A stretch of DNA of 64,000 nt from positions 186,001 through 250,000 of the forward strand of contig JADDTR010000021.1 of NCBI GenBank assembly GCA_015345905.1, given 5' to 3'. The translations under genes and the position numbers were made by a program. Of this stretch, positions 1 to 11,750 are shown in pieces. The notes below the pieces were generated by a model, which was given only the letters and a program-made list of their open reading frames with translations, ran no database searches and was not told the DNA's origin. Source of the stretch: Aotearoamyces nothofagi (lineage: Eukaryota > Ascomycota > Leotiomycetes > Leotiales > Tympanidaceae). Every line of letters starts with the position of its first letter. The stretch's first letter is position 1.

Positions 1-895
1 CTGACCGGGCGTCCGATGAACCCAAACCACGCAAAGAAGCTCAGTCCTCCCATCCCAGTCTGTTCGATCTTCTTCTTCAGCGCCTTCTGCTGCTCGCTAA
101 GGCCACTTTTACTCTTCTTCGCATCGCCATTCGATTCCTTCACCTGTGCCTGCTCTGCCTCCCAGGCCTGATATACCAGGTCCAGTAATCCGCCCGTAAG
201 GTCCTTTCCCTTCTTCCAGTTGATATTGACCGGCTCACTGACAAGTCCAGACCAGTCATCCTTAGATCTCCTGTACCAGAATTTCTTCTCCAGCACTTTG
301 TCCTCGAAGTATTCGTTCTCGGCGAATTCCCATCGGATGGCTACTGATCGCGGATGGCCGCTGCTGGACGGGGTGATTTCGAAATGCTCGACAGAGAGCG
401 AATTGAGTGATGATAGAAGCAATGCGCTGTCCGATGGTTGGATGTATTGATCAATGTCCGGTGGTGCTTGCTCGAGGACTAGAGGCCAGAAGTTCTCGAT
501 CTGCGAGATGATTTTGGCGCGTCGGGCGTACAGAGGCGCAGTGAGATTGACTTGTTGTCTGACTACAGCGCAGAAGTCAAGGGTTAGCAAACCCTTCCTA
601 TCCTTATCCTACACTGGCCTAATATATATCCAATTGGCCAAATGCCAGATGCGATTGCGCAGAGCGCATGATCAAAGCGGTGCCAAGTGCTGCAAAAATA
701 ACGAGCTCAAAAACAGCGTGACAGTAAAGATAAGGCAAACATACTGATTTCCGTATCCGCCTCATCAAAATCCTTCTCGATATCGGCGAGGTCCTCGTAA
801 GAGACTGGAGAGTCTTCAAGCGCTGCTGTCATGGCTACGGTGGTGAATGTGTATTTCTGGCCCATGTTCCACCAAGGGATTTCTTCGGCAGGCAA
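1..895 (-). CDS. NAP-family histone chaperone, Vps75/SET-like (3' end outside window)
   Basis: The gene runs leftward and leaves the window, so its last residues are missing. I place exon 1 at 745-895, an intron at 563-744 (GTATGT...CTGTAG) and exon 2 from 562 to base 1. Joining them gives an N-terminal helix (IEKDFDEADTEIIRQQV) followed by ISQIENFWPLVLEQAP and, further on, NEYFEDKVLEKKFWYR, then a lysine-rich linker and SLSFFAWFGF. This order matches fungal Vps75/SET proteins of the nucleosome assembly family, which bind H3-H4 and, in yeast, partner the Rtt109 acetyltransferase. The start could be the Met at 895 or the in-frame Met ten residues later. The family is clear; the exact orthologue is inferred. 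Confidence 0.8.
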
Positions 896-3047
896 AAGCT
901 TTATCTGATGTCCAGATAAGGATTATCTACGCCTAAGATATCATCACGTGCCTTATCATGTCTCCCAAACAACACGTCCCCCAGACCTCCACTTATAATC
1001 ATTATCCTAGTTCTAGATGCATAACAGAGATTTAGATCGCTTGAGCTGCTCCATATCTATTTCATGGCCAACTAAAGTTCAAACTCCCTAGTCCTAAAGT
1101 TTCCATCCAAATCCGGTAGAATATTCCTACACTGTGCCCACAGCGTCCTCTGATCCACCCTATGAACCATCCCGCTCAGCACCACTCTCGCAGTAGCTGG
1201 GATAGACCCATTCTCGTCCATCTCCGCTTCTTCAAGGCTCATTATCCTTACAACTACCTTTAGGTACCTTTAGGTACCTGCCTTGCCTTAAGATACCTAT
1301 TCTGGTAGCTTACTAGATTCCTATGTATTTGGATTGGAATGGAATGTTCCTTAGCTGCTCTATGGGCCACGATTTGGTGTGCTTGAATCCATGTAGGAGG
1401 ATACCATACCATGCCAGACAATGTCAAATCAGACAACGCATATCCGCAGTTCTTGATGTACCGCAGTACTTGTACACTGTATTGCGAGTCCGCAACGATC
1501 CACCCCCAGACAAGCTTTTACCTACCTTGGCTAGGATCACTAGAGGCAAAAATAACCGCTGCCCATGTTCTGTCCATCTACTCTATCTTCAGGACAAACC
1601 GCCAATCGACCGTGAGTGAGTCTTAGTCAGCGTGCTTAGCACTAACAGTACTGTAGAGCTTGGCGGTGCGCCCTCCAGGGTCATCAACGGCGTTGCTTAG
1701 TACTCCAGTCTCCAACAATAGGCAAGTTCACGAAATATCTACGATACCAAGTGATAGCCGTTGGCGACAACGGCCCTCGGTTGTAACAGCCGCCCCATAC
1801 CCGTTTCATACTTCGACCGCACGTACGTACTTCGTTCACATAGTTTAATTCACTCTTACTTTACCTCGCAGAGGCCGCTTCACCAAATCAAAAGTCCAAG
1901 GGCCTAGGCCCGCAGCACGGTATTAATGCCCGTCCTCGATGCTGCGGAGGATGTGAGCACTATATAGTGCTCGCTCGTCTGGACAGCACCCAGAAGCTGA
2001 TGTCGCGCGTCGCGCCCCGCGATTCGATTGGCGCGCAACACTGGGAATAGGGAATAGGGAATAAGAATAATAGCACAGGGAAATAACAGCAATCTCACGC
2101 AGAATGCAGAATGCAGGACGCAGAATGGCAGGCGACAGTGCGGTCTGGCGGCGCTGGGGCATACGTCAGCTGGTGATGCGGCCGCTGGGCAGCAGCGCCA
2201 GCTACGCCAGCTACAGCTACGCCGGCGACACCAGCGCCGGACGCAGTAAGGCGACACGCTTCTTCCTCCTGCCCACCGCCGCATTTCCTGGCTCGACGCG
2301 GTGCCCACGACAATTGGCACTTCTACAGTGTCCTGGCAGTCCTATGTACTGTACGTCCTGTAAACAGGACCGTAACGAGGGCTAAGGCTACTGAGCCGGA
2401 GATCTCAGCGCGAGAGCCCTTGCTTGTATGCTCGCACCCACACCCTGATACCCTGATTCCCTGATTCCCGGATACCCTGACACTCGGTGCTGGGCAGGGC
2501 GAGGTGGTGTTAGCAAATATCGTGTCGCCGCAGGTCCTCCTTGCCTCGCTCCGTGCGAGAGTGGCCGAGGACGACGTCCAGCATCTCATGTCCGCCTATG
2601 CCTATACTTACTCCGTGCACCCCCCGTCTGCCAATGCGCACGCCCTGCTGGCCGACCCGCTGGGCAGCGAGCCCTGCATTCAACCTCCAGCGGGGCCGCT
2701 GATTGGCCGGCACCCGTTGCGCCCCAGCCATGTCCTTATCCGTGCACGGGACATCAGAGGCTATGCAGCACTACCAGAGCACTACACAGCACTACAGAAC
2801 ACTACCGGTGTATTCGTATGAGAGCGTTGAGAACCTGGATCTGGAGTAAAATTGAGGCCAAGCTCCTAACTCCTTGCCAAGCTATGTTTTATTTTCTCAT
2901 TGCTTCCCTCCTGCGAACTCCCCTCTCCCTCTGACTGCTGCCTTTCCGACCCGACGACATCTCGACGACCCGGAGGAATGCTAACAATACCACGGATACT
3001 CTCGTGGCTATTGGTGATTTGATTACTGCTGAAGTTCATGGCGAGAG
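896..3047. other. intergenic region, no gene recognised
   Basis: About 2.1 kb lies between the chaperone gene and the first PPPY-motif gene. Open frames here are short and unlike any family I know. It holds a doubled TTTAGGTACC at about 1259-1280, a GGGAATA run at 2043-2062, and a short degenerate repeat of CCCTGATA/CCCTGATTC at about 2442-2482. Confidence 0.6.
2442..2482. repeat. short degenerate tandem repeat (CCCTGATWCC)
   Basis: Four or five imperfect copies of an 8-10 base unit of the form CCCTGATA/CCCTGATTC/CCCGGATA lie end to end. There is no link to a gene. Confidence 0.6.
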
Positions 3048-3551
3048 ATGGCCACTCAGGTATGCATCGATGCGTACGGCGAATCAACCCCGTCCATATC
3101 CCCCTTCAAAGGCAACAACCAACTAACATTCTATTCACAGAAACCAACTCCCGAAGCAATCCGTTCTTACGAACTCTCTGACGTAGAAGAAGGCCACCAG
3201 TCTCGCTCTGACGATCTACCGCCACCATACACACCTCATCCCACCGGGCCCCTCCCTCCTCGCCCTCCCAGAGTCTTTAGCCATTCTCAAGGACGAGAAC
3301 TCCCATACTTCAACGCACAGCCGGCGTTCGCCCACATCCCTTTGCGCGAGCCGTCTTTGCGCCAGCCTCTTCCACCGCGCACACCTCAGAAGCGTCGCAT
3401 CTGCCATCTTAGTCGGCGCACCATATTATTTCTTATCGCCTTCGGCATTATAGCTATAATTGTGACCGTAATCGCTGTTGAACGGACTAAGTCTTCTTCT
3501 TCTAAAGACGACAGTAGCACAGAAGGAGATCAGCAGCATATGTTGATCTAA
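3048..3551 (+). CDS. small single-pass membrane protein with PPPY motif
   Basis: The ATG at 3048 opens a frame running to 3551. I infer an intron at 3060-3140, because GTATGC follows the fourth codon and a CTAAC branch site precedes ATTCACAG. Its 81 bases keep the frame either way. The spliced protein has about 140 residues: a cytosol-like acidic and proline-rich N-terminus (RSYELSDVEEG, then PPPYTPH and PPRPP), one hydrophobic segment (TILFLIAFGIIAIIVTVIAV) and a short Ser/Asp tail. PPPY is the usual ligand of the WW domains of Rsp5/Nedd4 ubiquitin ligases, so ubiquitin-dependent sorting is a reasonable inference. It shares several motifs with the next gene and looks like a paralogue lacking the extracellular domain. 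No function is known to me. Confidence 0.65.
   Translation: MATQVCIDAYGESTPSISPFKGNNQLTFYSQKPTPEAIRSYELSDVEEGHQSRSDDLPPPYTPHPTGPLPPRPPRVFSHSQGRELPYFNAQPAFAHIPLREPSLRQPLPPRTPQKRRICHLSRRTILFLIAFGIIAIIVTVIAVERTKSSSSKDDSSTEGDQQHMLI
3060..3140 (+). other. inferred 81-base phase-0 intron
   Basis: GTATGC at the left edge, ACTAAC about 20 bases before the right edge and TTCACAG at the end fit the fungal intron consensus. Because its length is a multiple of three with no stop codon, retention would only insert 27 residues. Confidence 0.6.
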
Positions 3552-3729
3552 TAAATTTATGGGAATACCAGAAAAAACATTAGACGCGTCTACCGTGTAG
3601 CCTACTACGTATATACTATCTCCCATCATATGATCGGTTGGTCGTGGGAATCATTAGGCTATCATTGGACATCCTTGTGCGGCAGCCACCTGGCTCTGGA
3701 ACCAATCTGCAGAGGCTTCTCTTTAGAGA

Positions 3730-4581
3730 ATGACTCTCGCAGAGGATGAATCACCTTCTTACGAACTTCTCAGTATACAAGATGGTTTCAGAAGCCCTTC
3801 ACATACAACCCCTGTCTCACAAACTCCCCCAATATCACATATCGATGAACATTTGGAAGAGCAGCCGCCACCATACACGCCAAACGATGCACCGTCAACA
3901 CCCCAAAATGCCACAGCATTACCACAAGCATCAGCCGAAACCACACCTGCAGTTTTGCCAAATTATACCCAACCTGGTCAACCTGTGACCAACTCTGAAA
4001 ACGCCCCGGCCGATGTTCCCTCCGGCAAAAGGATATTCGGTATACCGCGAACAATATTCATTTCAATTGTTATAGCGTCCATTATAATCCTCGTGGTCAT
4101 AGGCGTTGTCGCTGGAGTCGTCGCTCGGGCACACGCACGCTCATCCGATGGAGATTCTCGTAGTTCTGAAACACCAGTACCCCCATCTGCATCGACTGTC
4201 ACTGTGACTGACAGCACCACCGCCACGCCAACCCCAACGGCTACACCGGCTAGTATAGCGAATGCGACTTATCTAGGATGTTATACGGATAAGTCAAATA
4301 ATCCAACGGAAAACCTCACATTGACTGGTGCTGTGTTCAACGGTGCTGGGAAGAATTCGATCAGCAATACGATATGCGCAACTGAATGTTCGGACTGGCA
4401 GTATTTCGGTACAGAATTCATAAATCTGTGCTACTGCGGCAATTCAATCGCGAATGGCGCGACACATGTTACTGAAGCCGGACACTGCAACGAGACGTGC
4501 GAGGCTGCGGCTGACGATATCTGCGGAGGCGAAAATTACATTACACTATATCAGAGGATGAACAGCACTACCCATTCTTAG
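3730..4581 (+). CDS. WSC-domain type II membrane protein with PPPY motif
   Basis: One uninterrupted frame of 283 residues. The N-terminal third is cytosol-like and proline-rich, with SPSYELLSIQDG near residue 10 and QPPPYTPNDAP near residue 45. A hydrophobic segment follows at about 108-130 (IFISIVIASIIILVVIGVV), then a Ser/Thr/Pro stalk and a C-terminal WSC domain at about 178-277. That domain starts YLGCYTD, contains eight cysteines and has the typical LCYCGNSI centre. WSC domains bind wall glycans and occur in yeast stress sensors, but those have the WSC at the N-terminus after a signal peptide. Here no signal peptide is seen and the WSC is C-terminal, so I infer a type II topology with the PY motif inside the cell. 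The upstream neighbour shares its N-terminal design. Confidence 0.85.
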   Translation: MTLAEDESPSYELLSIQDGFRSPSHTTPVSQTPPISHIDEHLEEQPPPYTPNDAPSTPQNATALPQASAETTPAVLPNYTQPGQPVTNSENAPADVPSGKRIFGIPRTIFISIVIASIIILVVIGVVAGVVARAHARSSDGDSRSSETPVPPSASTVTVTDSTTATPTPTATPASIANATYLGCYTDKSNNPTENLTLTGAVFNGAGKNSISNTICATECSDWQYFGTEFINLCYCGNSIANGATHVTEAGHCNETCEAAADDICGGENYITLYQRMNSTTHS

Positions 4582-5517
4582 AACTCAGCCTTAGAACTCA
4601 GCCTTCGAAGAACAGGATGGAAAGTCATTAATTGTGACAGAGGCTGGATTCGTCAGCTTGTATGATAACAGATATAATATTAATGCAATATACCCAGTTA
4701 TTCTCACCCTTTCTCCGCCCCGGGACCCAGACAGATATCTGATGCCTGCATTGCCGGGATATCCAAAGCTTGACGATCTGTCCGACGGTTGAGATTTTCC
4801 CACAACGGATCGGATCACACGATGGATATAAGGACAAGAGAAAAGGGAGGCACAGAAGCAGAAGGCGGAGATCTCTCACGGCGGCGCCGTGGGCCTTTAA
4901 GACGAGGGCGCAACGATGGCACCCGAGGGACTCGGGCGGCACCTGGCTGATAACGGGGGCGCGCGCGGAGGACAAGACGACATGACACGGCGAGCATGAG
5001 CATGAGCATCCGGGGGGGTGGAGGATCGGGTCACCGGCGGGGAAGACGCGAGGCGTCGGTCAGATCTACGGCGGCGGCCGGCGCCCGGAACACGCCTTTG
5101 TAGAGGCCGCGGTATATAGCATATATGTGTATGTGTGCTGCGTGGCAGCTGGACGGGAGGATGGGAGTCAAGACGGTTAGAAAGAAGAAAGAAAAAAAAA
5201 GAGTAAAAGCAGCTTCAGCACGTAATCGAAAAACAGGTATATATATATATATATATATCTCTCTCTCTCTCTCTCTACGCATGACTTGAAGCAAGCACGC
5301 CAAAATCCAGAAAAGTCTCGTCCCCGATTACCCCCTCCCCCTCCCCCGACTTCAGCCTCGATCTCCATCTCGTGAAACACGAAATCCGGACATGCCCAAC
5401 CACCTACTTCGGGCCTCGCCTTTCGGCATCCGCCTCGCAGCTTTGACCCAGGAACCACCAAAAAAAGAAAGAAAAAAAAACTCCGATGCGCGGCCCAGGC
5501 CCCCGGGCCCGCGGGCC
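4582..5517. other. intergenic region between convergent genes
   Basis: No gene seen. The stretch holds a compound TA/CT microsatellite at 5238-5276 and pyrimidine- and adenine-rich runs. Confidence 0.6.
5238..5276. repeat. compound microsatellite (TA)n(CT)n
   Basis: About ten TA units run directly into about nine CT units. Confidence 0.95.
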
Positions 5518-7476
5518 CTACTCCTTCTTCGCGGCCTCGATGTCGATGTCGCGACTGATCTGCTTCTCGGCCTCCTCGTGCTCGTCCAGGTGCGTGATGG
5601 TGTGGCCGACGGGGAGGTTGTTCAGGCGGTCCTCGTCGGCGTCCAGGTCGCGGAACTGGCAGTAGAAGGCGGAGCCGCCGATGGCGGCCAGGACGGCCAT
5701 GACGCCGTAGTTCCACGTCAGCAGGGGATCCGTGCTCAGCGGGTTCAGCGCCTCGCCGATCGCCGCGCTGATGGCGTTGGTGAACAGCGCCACGGCCTGC
5801 ACGAGCGACCGCATGTTGCGCGGCGCTTTGGAGAAGGCGTACTCCAGCGACGTGATCGAGGCGAAGATCTCCGACAGGGCGATGAGGACGTACGCGCCCG
5901 TCTGTGCCCAGACGTTGATGGGCACGACGGGGCAGTCGGAGTCCGCCGCGTGCGTTCCGCAGACCGAGTCCTTGTAGATGTAGGATTGGAGCACCGCTGC
6001 CCAGATCATGGCGGCGGCGCCGGTGAAGAATCCAGCGGTGATTTTCTTGATGGGGGAGAAATTGAGCTTGTACTTCCGCAGGGAGGGGTAGATAAAGAGA
6101 TCGCAGATTGGGATTAGAATGATGAGTGCAAAGGGGTCAAGATTGGACAGTACGTCGTTGGGGAGGCCGTGGAGCGTCATGACGGCTGCTTGAGATGTCA
6201 GGTTGTTGTTGAGCTGGTTATAGGTGATCCAGTAGAGAGGATACCAGGCGAAGACAGCGCAGGCAGCAAAACCTCTGCGGACTTCGTCGACCCACTGGTC
6301 GTCAAAGGTCATCCATTTTGGACGCAGGTTGGGCTCGATGTTGGAAGGCTTCACGCTCTCCCACATCGTGCCGTCATTCAGACGCTTTATCGTTGAATAA
6401 GGGTTGAACGACCACCGCCCTTTCTGTGCGAATACAAATATTTGCACTGCCTTGCCCAGTACTGAGCCCTGCGGTGGTGCCTGAACATAGCGACGACGAC
6501 CCCACCACATGATGGCTGGGCAGAAGAGGTAGACGATGGTGGGGAGGGTATAAGCGAGCCAGAAACCGACATACTTCTCGGAATATGTCATGCCGATTTG
6601 GCCTACCAGAGCACCGATGTTGACGAAGAGATAATAGTAATGATACACTCTGCTGGCGGTTACAGCAGGGTCGACAACAACGCGCTCACCCGTGTGCAGA
6701 GTTCGAACAACCATCTTGGTCAGAGGGAGCTGCTCGACGACCAAGGGTGAGACATTGGGCTTGAAGCCACCGGTTCCAATGCCGAGGATGATGACGCCTA
6801 TGATGAAGACTGCCAGAGCGGAGTGTGGGTGTACAATGACGGGTGGAATAGCAGATATGATAATGACGACGTGGGCAACCAGGACAATGGCGATTGCCAC
6901 ACAGATAGTCTTGTACCTCCCCCAGTGGGCATCTGCGACGTAGGCACCGAAGAGCGGAGTGGTGTAAATCCAGAACTGGTTGAAGGTTCCAATGCCAGTC
7001 GATGCCTGCTGGCCCATACCAAGGGCTCCAGAATGAGCTTCTGGGTCAGGCCCGCCAGCACCAGTGGTGGATCCGGCGGGGAGAGGCTGCTGAATGAAGT
7101 TGGTGACTGGGACATGTCAGCAGCTGCGCAGTAGACGGCGACGACAAGATGCACGGGACATACAAACGACTTGAGTGCCATAGTAAGCGAACCGTTCACA
7201 CAACTCGACAAATCCAATGGTAATGACAGACCATGGGATCCTGTCCGACACCCTCCTCAGGGTGTGGAACTCGTCGTCGGTAGGGAACTCCCCGTCCTCG
7301 TAGTCGTGGATGGCCGAGGTGTGAAAGCCGGTAGCGGTGCCAATGACCGGGACCAGCTTTGTTGCGTCGTCCTCGTGTATAGCGGGCGAGAGCTTGTGTT
7401 GCTCATCAGGTGGGAACGTCAGTGCAGGGTCCGTAGTACGCACACCGACCGTGGTGTCGATAATATCGCCGGGCAT
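5518..7476 (-). CDS. POT/PTR2-family proton-coupled peptide transporter
   Basis: Exon 1 is 7164-7476 and exon 2 is 5518-7106, with a 57-base intron (7107-7163) whose removal restores the family-typical VVFTNFIQQPLPAG. The product is about 633 residues from the first ATG; an in-frame non-ATG extension lies upstream. Diagnostic motifs are ELCERFAYYG (the ExxER proton-coupling motif of helix 1), VADAHWGRYKTI, GTGGFKPNVSP and YYYLFVNIGALVGQ, the PTR2 signatures. About twelve hydrophobic segments follow, with the usual large loop near the middle (RPKWMTFDDQWVDEVRRGF). It should import di- and tripeptides at the plasma membrane, driven by protons. The C-terminal tail is acidic. The family is certain; its substrate range is not. 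Confidence 0.95.
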
Positions 7477-7756
7477 CTTTGCGACCGTACGAGGATTCCT
7501 GTCGGGGGGTTGAGAGCTGGCGACTCGAGTCAATGCTGTGAGGAGCGACCAGGCCGGCGACGAGCGGAAAGAGAGACGGCTTTATACAAACGGGCTGGGA
7601 CAAGACCAAGCTGGTGGTGGTGGTGTTCTATCAGACTCTGCAGCCCCTGCCTGCCTCCCAGCAGTCGGCACCCCGCCACAGGCCGCCCCATCTCTCGAAC
7701 CCATGGAGGCAGCATGACAAGCCGGTATGCCACAGGCAGGATTGGCTGCTGTTCTT

Positions 7757-7776
7757 GGGGGGGGGGGGGGGGGGGG
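7757..7776. repeat. poly-G tract, 20 bases
   Basis: An uninterrupted run of 20 G. Such a run can form a G-quadruplex and is prone to length errors in assembly. Confidence 0.95.
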
Positions 7777-7865
7777 TTTAGGGAGGACATGCAATTCCAG
7801 GGAGCGAGCAGTCTGTCCCAGTCCCCACGGCTGTGACATGAGGTTCCTTCGAGCAGCGAGCAGCA

Positions 7866-7902
7866 CAGAGCCAGGAGCCAGGAGCCAGAAGCCAGAAGCC
7901 AG
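7866..7902. repeat. minisatellite, unit AGCCAGA/AGCCAGG
   Basis: Five tandem copies of a 7-base unit AGCCAGG or AGCCAGA. Confidence 0.85.
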
Positions 7903-8202
7903 AAAGAACATCCAGCGCCGGCCAGCAGCGATAGGGGGCGGGCCAATTGCAATGGCACGCCCCCGCCAGAGAGGGCATCTTGTCGGTGCTCCGTACAGGC
8001 ACGACGGTGGACGCTGAAGCCTCTGCGACGCCATGATTTGGCCCCCGTCGGCAGGCTGGGCAGGCTGGGCAGGCCGGGTCGGTGCCCTGGGGCAAGGACG
8101 GGGGCGCGGGCCAGGACGGGCTGCACGGCGTAGATACGGTGCTTGGCGGTGCTTGGCGGTGCTTGCCACCTTCCGAATTGAACAGCAGCCGGCGCTTGGC
8201 AC

Positions 8203-8245
8203 TCGTAGCACTTCTAGCACCTCTAGCACTTCTAGCACCTGGAGC
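8203..8245. repeat. minisatellite, unit TAGCACYTC
   Basis: Four to five copies of a 9-base unit. A GCTTGGCGGT repeat (three copies, about 8140-8163) lies just upstream. Confidence 0.8.
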
Positions 8246-8626
8246 ACTCCGCCGGGCTGCTATCAGGGCTGCTATCAGGGCTGCCACGGGGGCTGCTGCA
8301 CTGCTACCGGGGCTGCATCTGCCTGTCGGCGCAGTGCAGGGCGCAGAGGCAGCACCCGGCTGGCCTGGGCTGGGCTGGGCTGCACAGGGGCCGCACAGAA
8401 CCGCCCCGGGGTCCCTTATCTCCCACCTACCCGTCTTATCGCAAGCGATTAAGCAACGACAAGCACCAGCAAGCACCGACAAGCACCGACAAGCAATGCC
8501 ACCATGTCAAGCACGCACGCCAGCTGTCGCCCCTGCCCACAGACACAGTCCGCGGCCTAGCACGGAAGAGATGATAGACCCGTCACTGTATTCGAGGAAA
8601 GACAGCGCACACACAGAGAGGGAGAA

Positions 8627-8630
<4 letters not shown>

Positions 8631-8659
<29 letters not shown>

Positions 8660-8660
8660 A
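8631..8660. repeat. (AG)n microsatellite
   Basis: About 14 AG units next to CA-rich flanks. Confidence 0.95.
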
Positions 8661-10490
8661 ACAGACGCTGGTCTCCCAGGCCTTCTCCGGTAAGTCACCG
8701 AGCGACCTGAGCGGCATCACACAACCCCAGAGAGGAAGGCAGAACACTGACCAGAAATTACAGCGAGCGAGCGAGCGACAGAGATGAGATGGGATGAGAG
8801 CACACCACCCCGTCGGCCTCCGCTTCCCCCACGGCACAGAGTGGGTCGACGATATCACGCAAAAGGTGGCCGCATAGGCGCAACACACTCCTCCACCAGT
8901 CGGAACGCCGTCTAACGGGGCTACATGCTCCAGGAAGTGTCGCCGTCGTGCGATTAAGAATGAGGAGCAAGGGAGGCGACAGCCACTACGACAGGGCCGT
9001 GAGGGCATATCCTCTAGAAACACACTAGAAGGCGCAGAAACAGATCACCAGCAGGAGGTGTCAGCCAGTGAAGCGTCTTAGAAGCTCGGGGTTTCGACGA
9101 TTCAGGAAGGTAGGCACAGGAGCTGAAAACCATGCTATTGGAGATGTGCAGACACCAACTGGGCCGAGCTTCACCCCCAGCCAAGACATCTAACGAGGCA
9201 AGATGGACATGCAGCCCTCCTCTAACTCGTCTTCAAGAGTAGCCTCTCTGTGAGTAGCCTTTATGTCTACCACTGGGTTCGTACTGCGACAACAAGAAAT
9301 CGAATAATGAAAATAACAATAGAGACTCGACTGACAGCGAACAGTGAGCACAGTGGAGTATTTACTGGCACTTTTTTGTGAATAAGAAACGGTCAGTATT
9401 GAAAGGTACTTGAATGGCACTTGAAAGGCGCTTGAAAGGCACAGTGGACAGGAGCGTCTACACGCTGCGCCGCACCTACACCATGAATCCTGTTCTGTGT
9501 GGAGAAAAGTTGCGGCTGGGCCCTGGACCTCGCACGGCAGCGATCGCGACAAGGTCGATCGACGACGCTCCAGGTAGGAGGCCCGGCGTCGATGCTCCCT
9601 ACTGCTCCCTAGTGGACCGCCACTTCTAGATGCTTCGTGTAGAAGGAAAGAAAGCTACAGGATGAAGCTGGACCCTAGAAGCCCAGACCAATTCATCAGC
9701 AGAATTGATTGATCCGGCGACCAACTAAACCACCACAGGAATCTAGAAACTTTTCGGCAATGCCGAGTATTAGCTGTAGGTGAGAGTTTTCTGATCGAGT
9801 GCAGCCTCAGAATAGACCGGAGAAAGAATCTGCAAAACTGCAAAGCCCCGTGTCAGATATTGGTGGCGGACTCTATTCAAACCGACCAGTTGTCCTGCCA
9901 TTTATTGCCACTCCCTTTTGTACACCTACCTGCCAAGTTCGTGAGAGAGATGTATGTCTCTTAGAAGTCTGCCACATGTAGCCTACCGTAACGTGAGAAA
10001 GTTCAACATACCACTTGTTCCGATATCCAACACGAGACTTTTGAACTTCCTTTCCAAGCTTTGCGACAGTGCACGCACAGCACCCACAAGCACCGGCCCA
10101 TCAAGAACCTGCATCGCCAACTGACCGCCACACCAAGTGCCCACGCCCTGTGGCGCTCGGCGCTTAGCTTCCCCGAAGCACTCTCCCCAATAAATAACCC
10201 GATGCCTCTCTTTTCACAATGCCGGAATTCCCATACTTCATCGCAACCGCAGCATCCCAACACGACACCTCTTCATGTCTGTCTACCTTTGATGGCAGGA
10301 AGGTTTATACAGCGGTATAAGTAACCCCGAAAAGAAAGACGCGGCCGTCTGGAGAGATGCTTGCTCGCCTCGTCCGTGAGAAAGAAGGAGGGCATGTATG
10401 TATATGTATGTATATATATATGAAGGCCTCGGCCTTTTCGGATATGACGGAATAGGCCGGTCTTGTTACTGCTCTATCATAAATACGATG

Positions 10491-10551
10491 CAAATAAACA
10501 CGATGAAAAATAAACACGCTGAAAAATAAACACGCTGAAAAATAAGCTGAC
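10491..10551. repeat. 17-base tandem repeat, unit AAATAAACACGCTGAAA
   Basis: Three near-perfect copies and a fourth partial one. Confidence 0.85.
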
Positions 10552-11049
10552 GTCAGCCCCGGCCGCAGGCTCTTCGAGACCGTGTGCGCAGTCGGCTCGA
10601 TCACACGGGTGCGCTTGGGGCCCGGGCAGGAGATGTGATATCTGCCTGCTTCAGCGGCCTGCTGCCGGTAGGGGGAAAGAAAGATCTCGGATTCCTTGTA
10701 CATACTTACTTACTTACTTGTTCCTGCCGAGAGGGGGTCTGGCCGGTACGATAGGGCAGCCCGCCAGGGGGTCAATTCAGTTCACAAAAGCTGCTCTCCT
10801 AACCGTTCCTCTCTCTCTCTCCTTTTTTCTTTTCTTTTTCTTTTCTTTTTCTTTTCTTATCAACTGCGGCCGCCCCGGTCCCCTTCTATACTCGTCCCCA
10901 GACGTCTTTTCTTTCACAGTGCAGGAAGGAATGCTCAATGTTGTTTTTGTATTTTTTTTTTTATCGTTTCCTGGTCGTAGAGAGAGGTGCGTGAGGTGCG
11001 TGAGGTGGTTGTAAGATATATATATAATATATATATAATATATATATAT

Positions 11050-11750
11050 AAAAAAAATTAAACTGCTTGTTTGTTTAGTAGATAATATCCTCTCTCTTTG
11101 CAGCAGCAGCTATCAGCAGTGACGAGATTTTATATCTTGTATATAAAGTGTTTGTATATATAATATATCAATTTTTTTTTAAATTGGTTATTTGTTTAGT
11201 AAATATCGTCCTCTCTCTCTCTCTCTTTGTAGCTATTATTAGAAACGATGTCTTTGATTTATATCTTGTATATGAAGTGTTTATAATATAATATGTCATT
11301 TTTTTTAAATTGGTTACTTGTTGAGCAAAATAACATTCTCTCTCTCTCTCTTTATAGCAGCCATTATCAGGAACGACATCTTCGATTTATATCTTATATA
11401 TAAAGCATTTATAATATAATATATCATTTTTTTTAAATTGGTTACTGGTTGAGCAGATAATATCCTCTCTCTCTCTCTTTGCAGCTATCATCGATTTATG
11501 TCTCGTGTGTAAAGTGTTTATAATATAATATGTCATTTTTTTTAAATTGGTTACTGGTTGAGCAAAATAATATTCTCTCTCTCTCTTTGCAGCAGCCATC
11601 ATCAGGAACGACGTCTTCGATTTATATCTTGTATATAAAGCGTTTATAACATATCATTTTTTTTAAACTGGTTACTGGTTGAGCAAAATAACATTCTCTC
11701 TCTCTCTCTTTGCAGCAGCCATCATCAGGAACGACGTCTTCGATTTCATG
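11050..11750. repeat. six-copy tandem array, unit 109-128 bp
   Basis: Six units repeat the order: T/A tract, TTAAATTGGTTACTGGTTGAG, AAAATAATATT, (CT)n, TTTGCAGCAGCCAT, CATCAGGAACGACG, TCTTCGATTTATATCTTG, TATAAAGCGTTTATAATATA. The anchor TTAAAYTG occurs at 11058, 11179, 11305, 11433, 11542 and 11663, so spacing is 121, 126, 128, 109 and 121. The units differ by substitutions and CT-tract length, so they have diverged. The last unit runs into the sequence downstream of the zinc-cluster gene, and on the minus strand several units stay partly open (KRERE, YYFAQPVTNLKK). An AT-rich stretch at 11017-11050 flanks the left end. Confidence 0.9.

Noticed and set aside
5392-6117. A 241-residue plus-strand frame
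   Set aside because: It is antisense to the peptide transporter exon and has the composition of a shadow frame.
7530-8693. Overlapping frames of about 140-235 residues on both strands
   Set aside because: They are GC-biased, low in complexity, mirror each other on opposite strands and match no family; they arise from tandem repeats.
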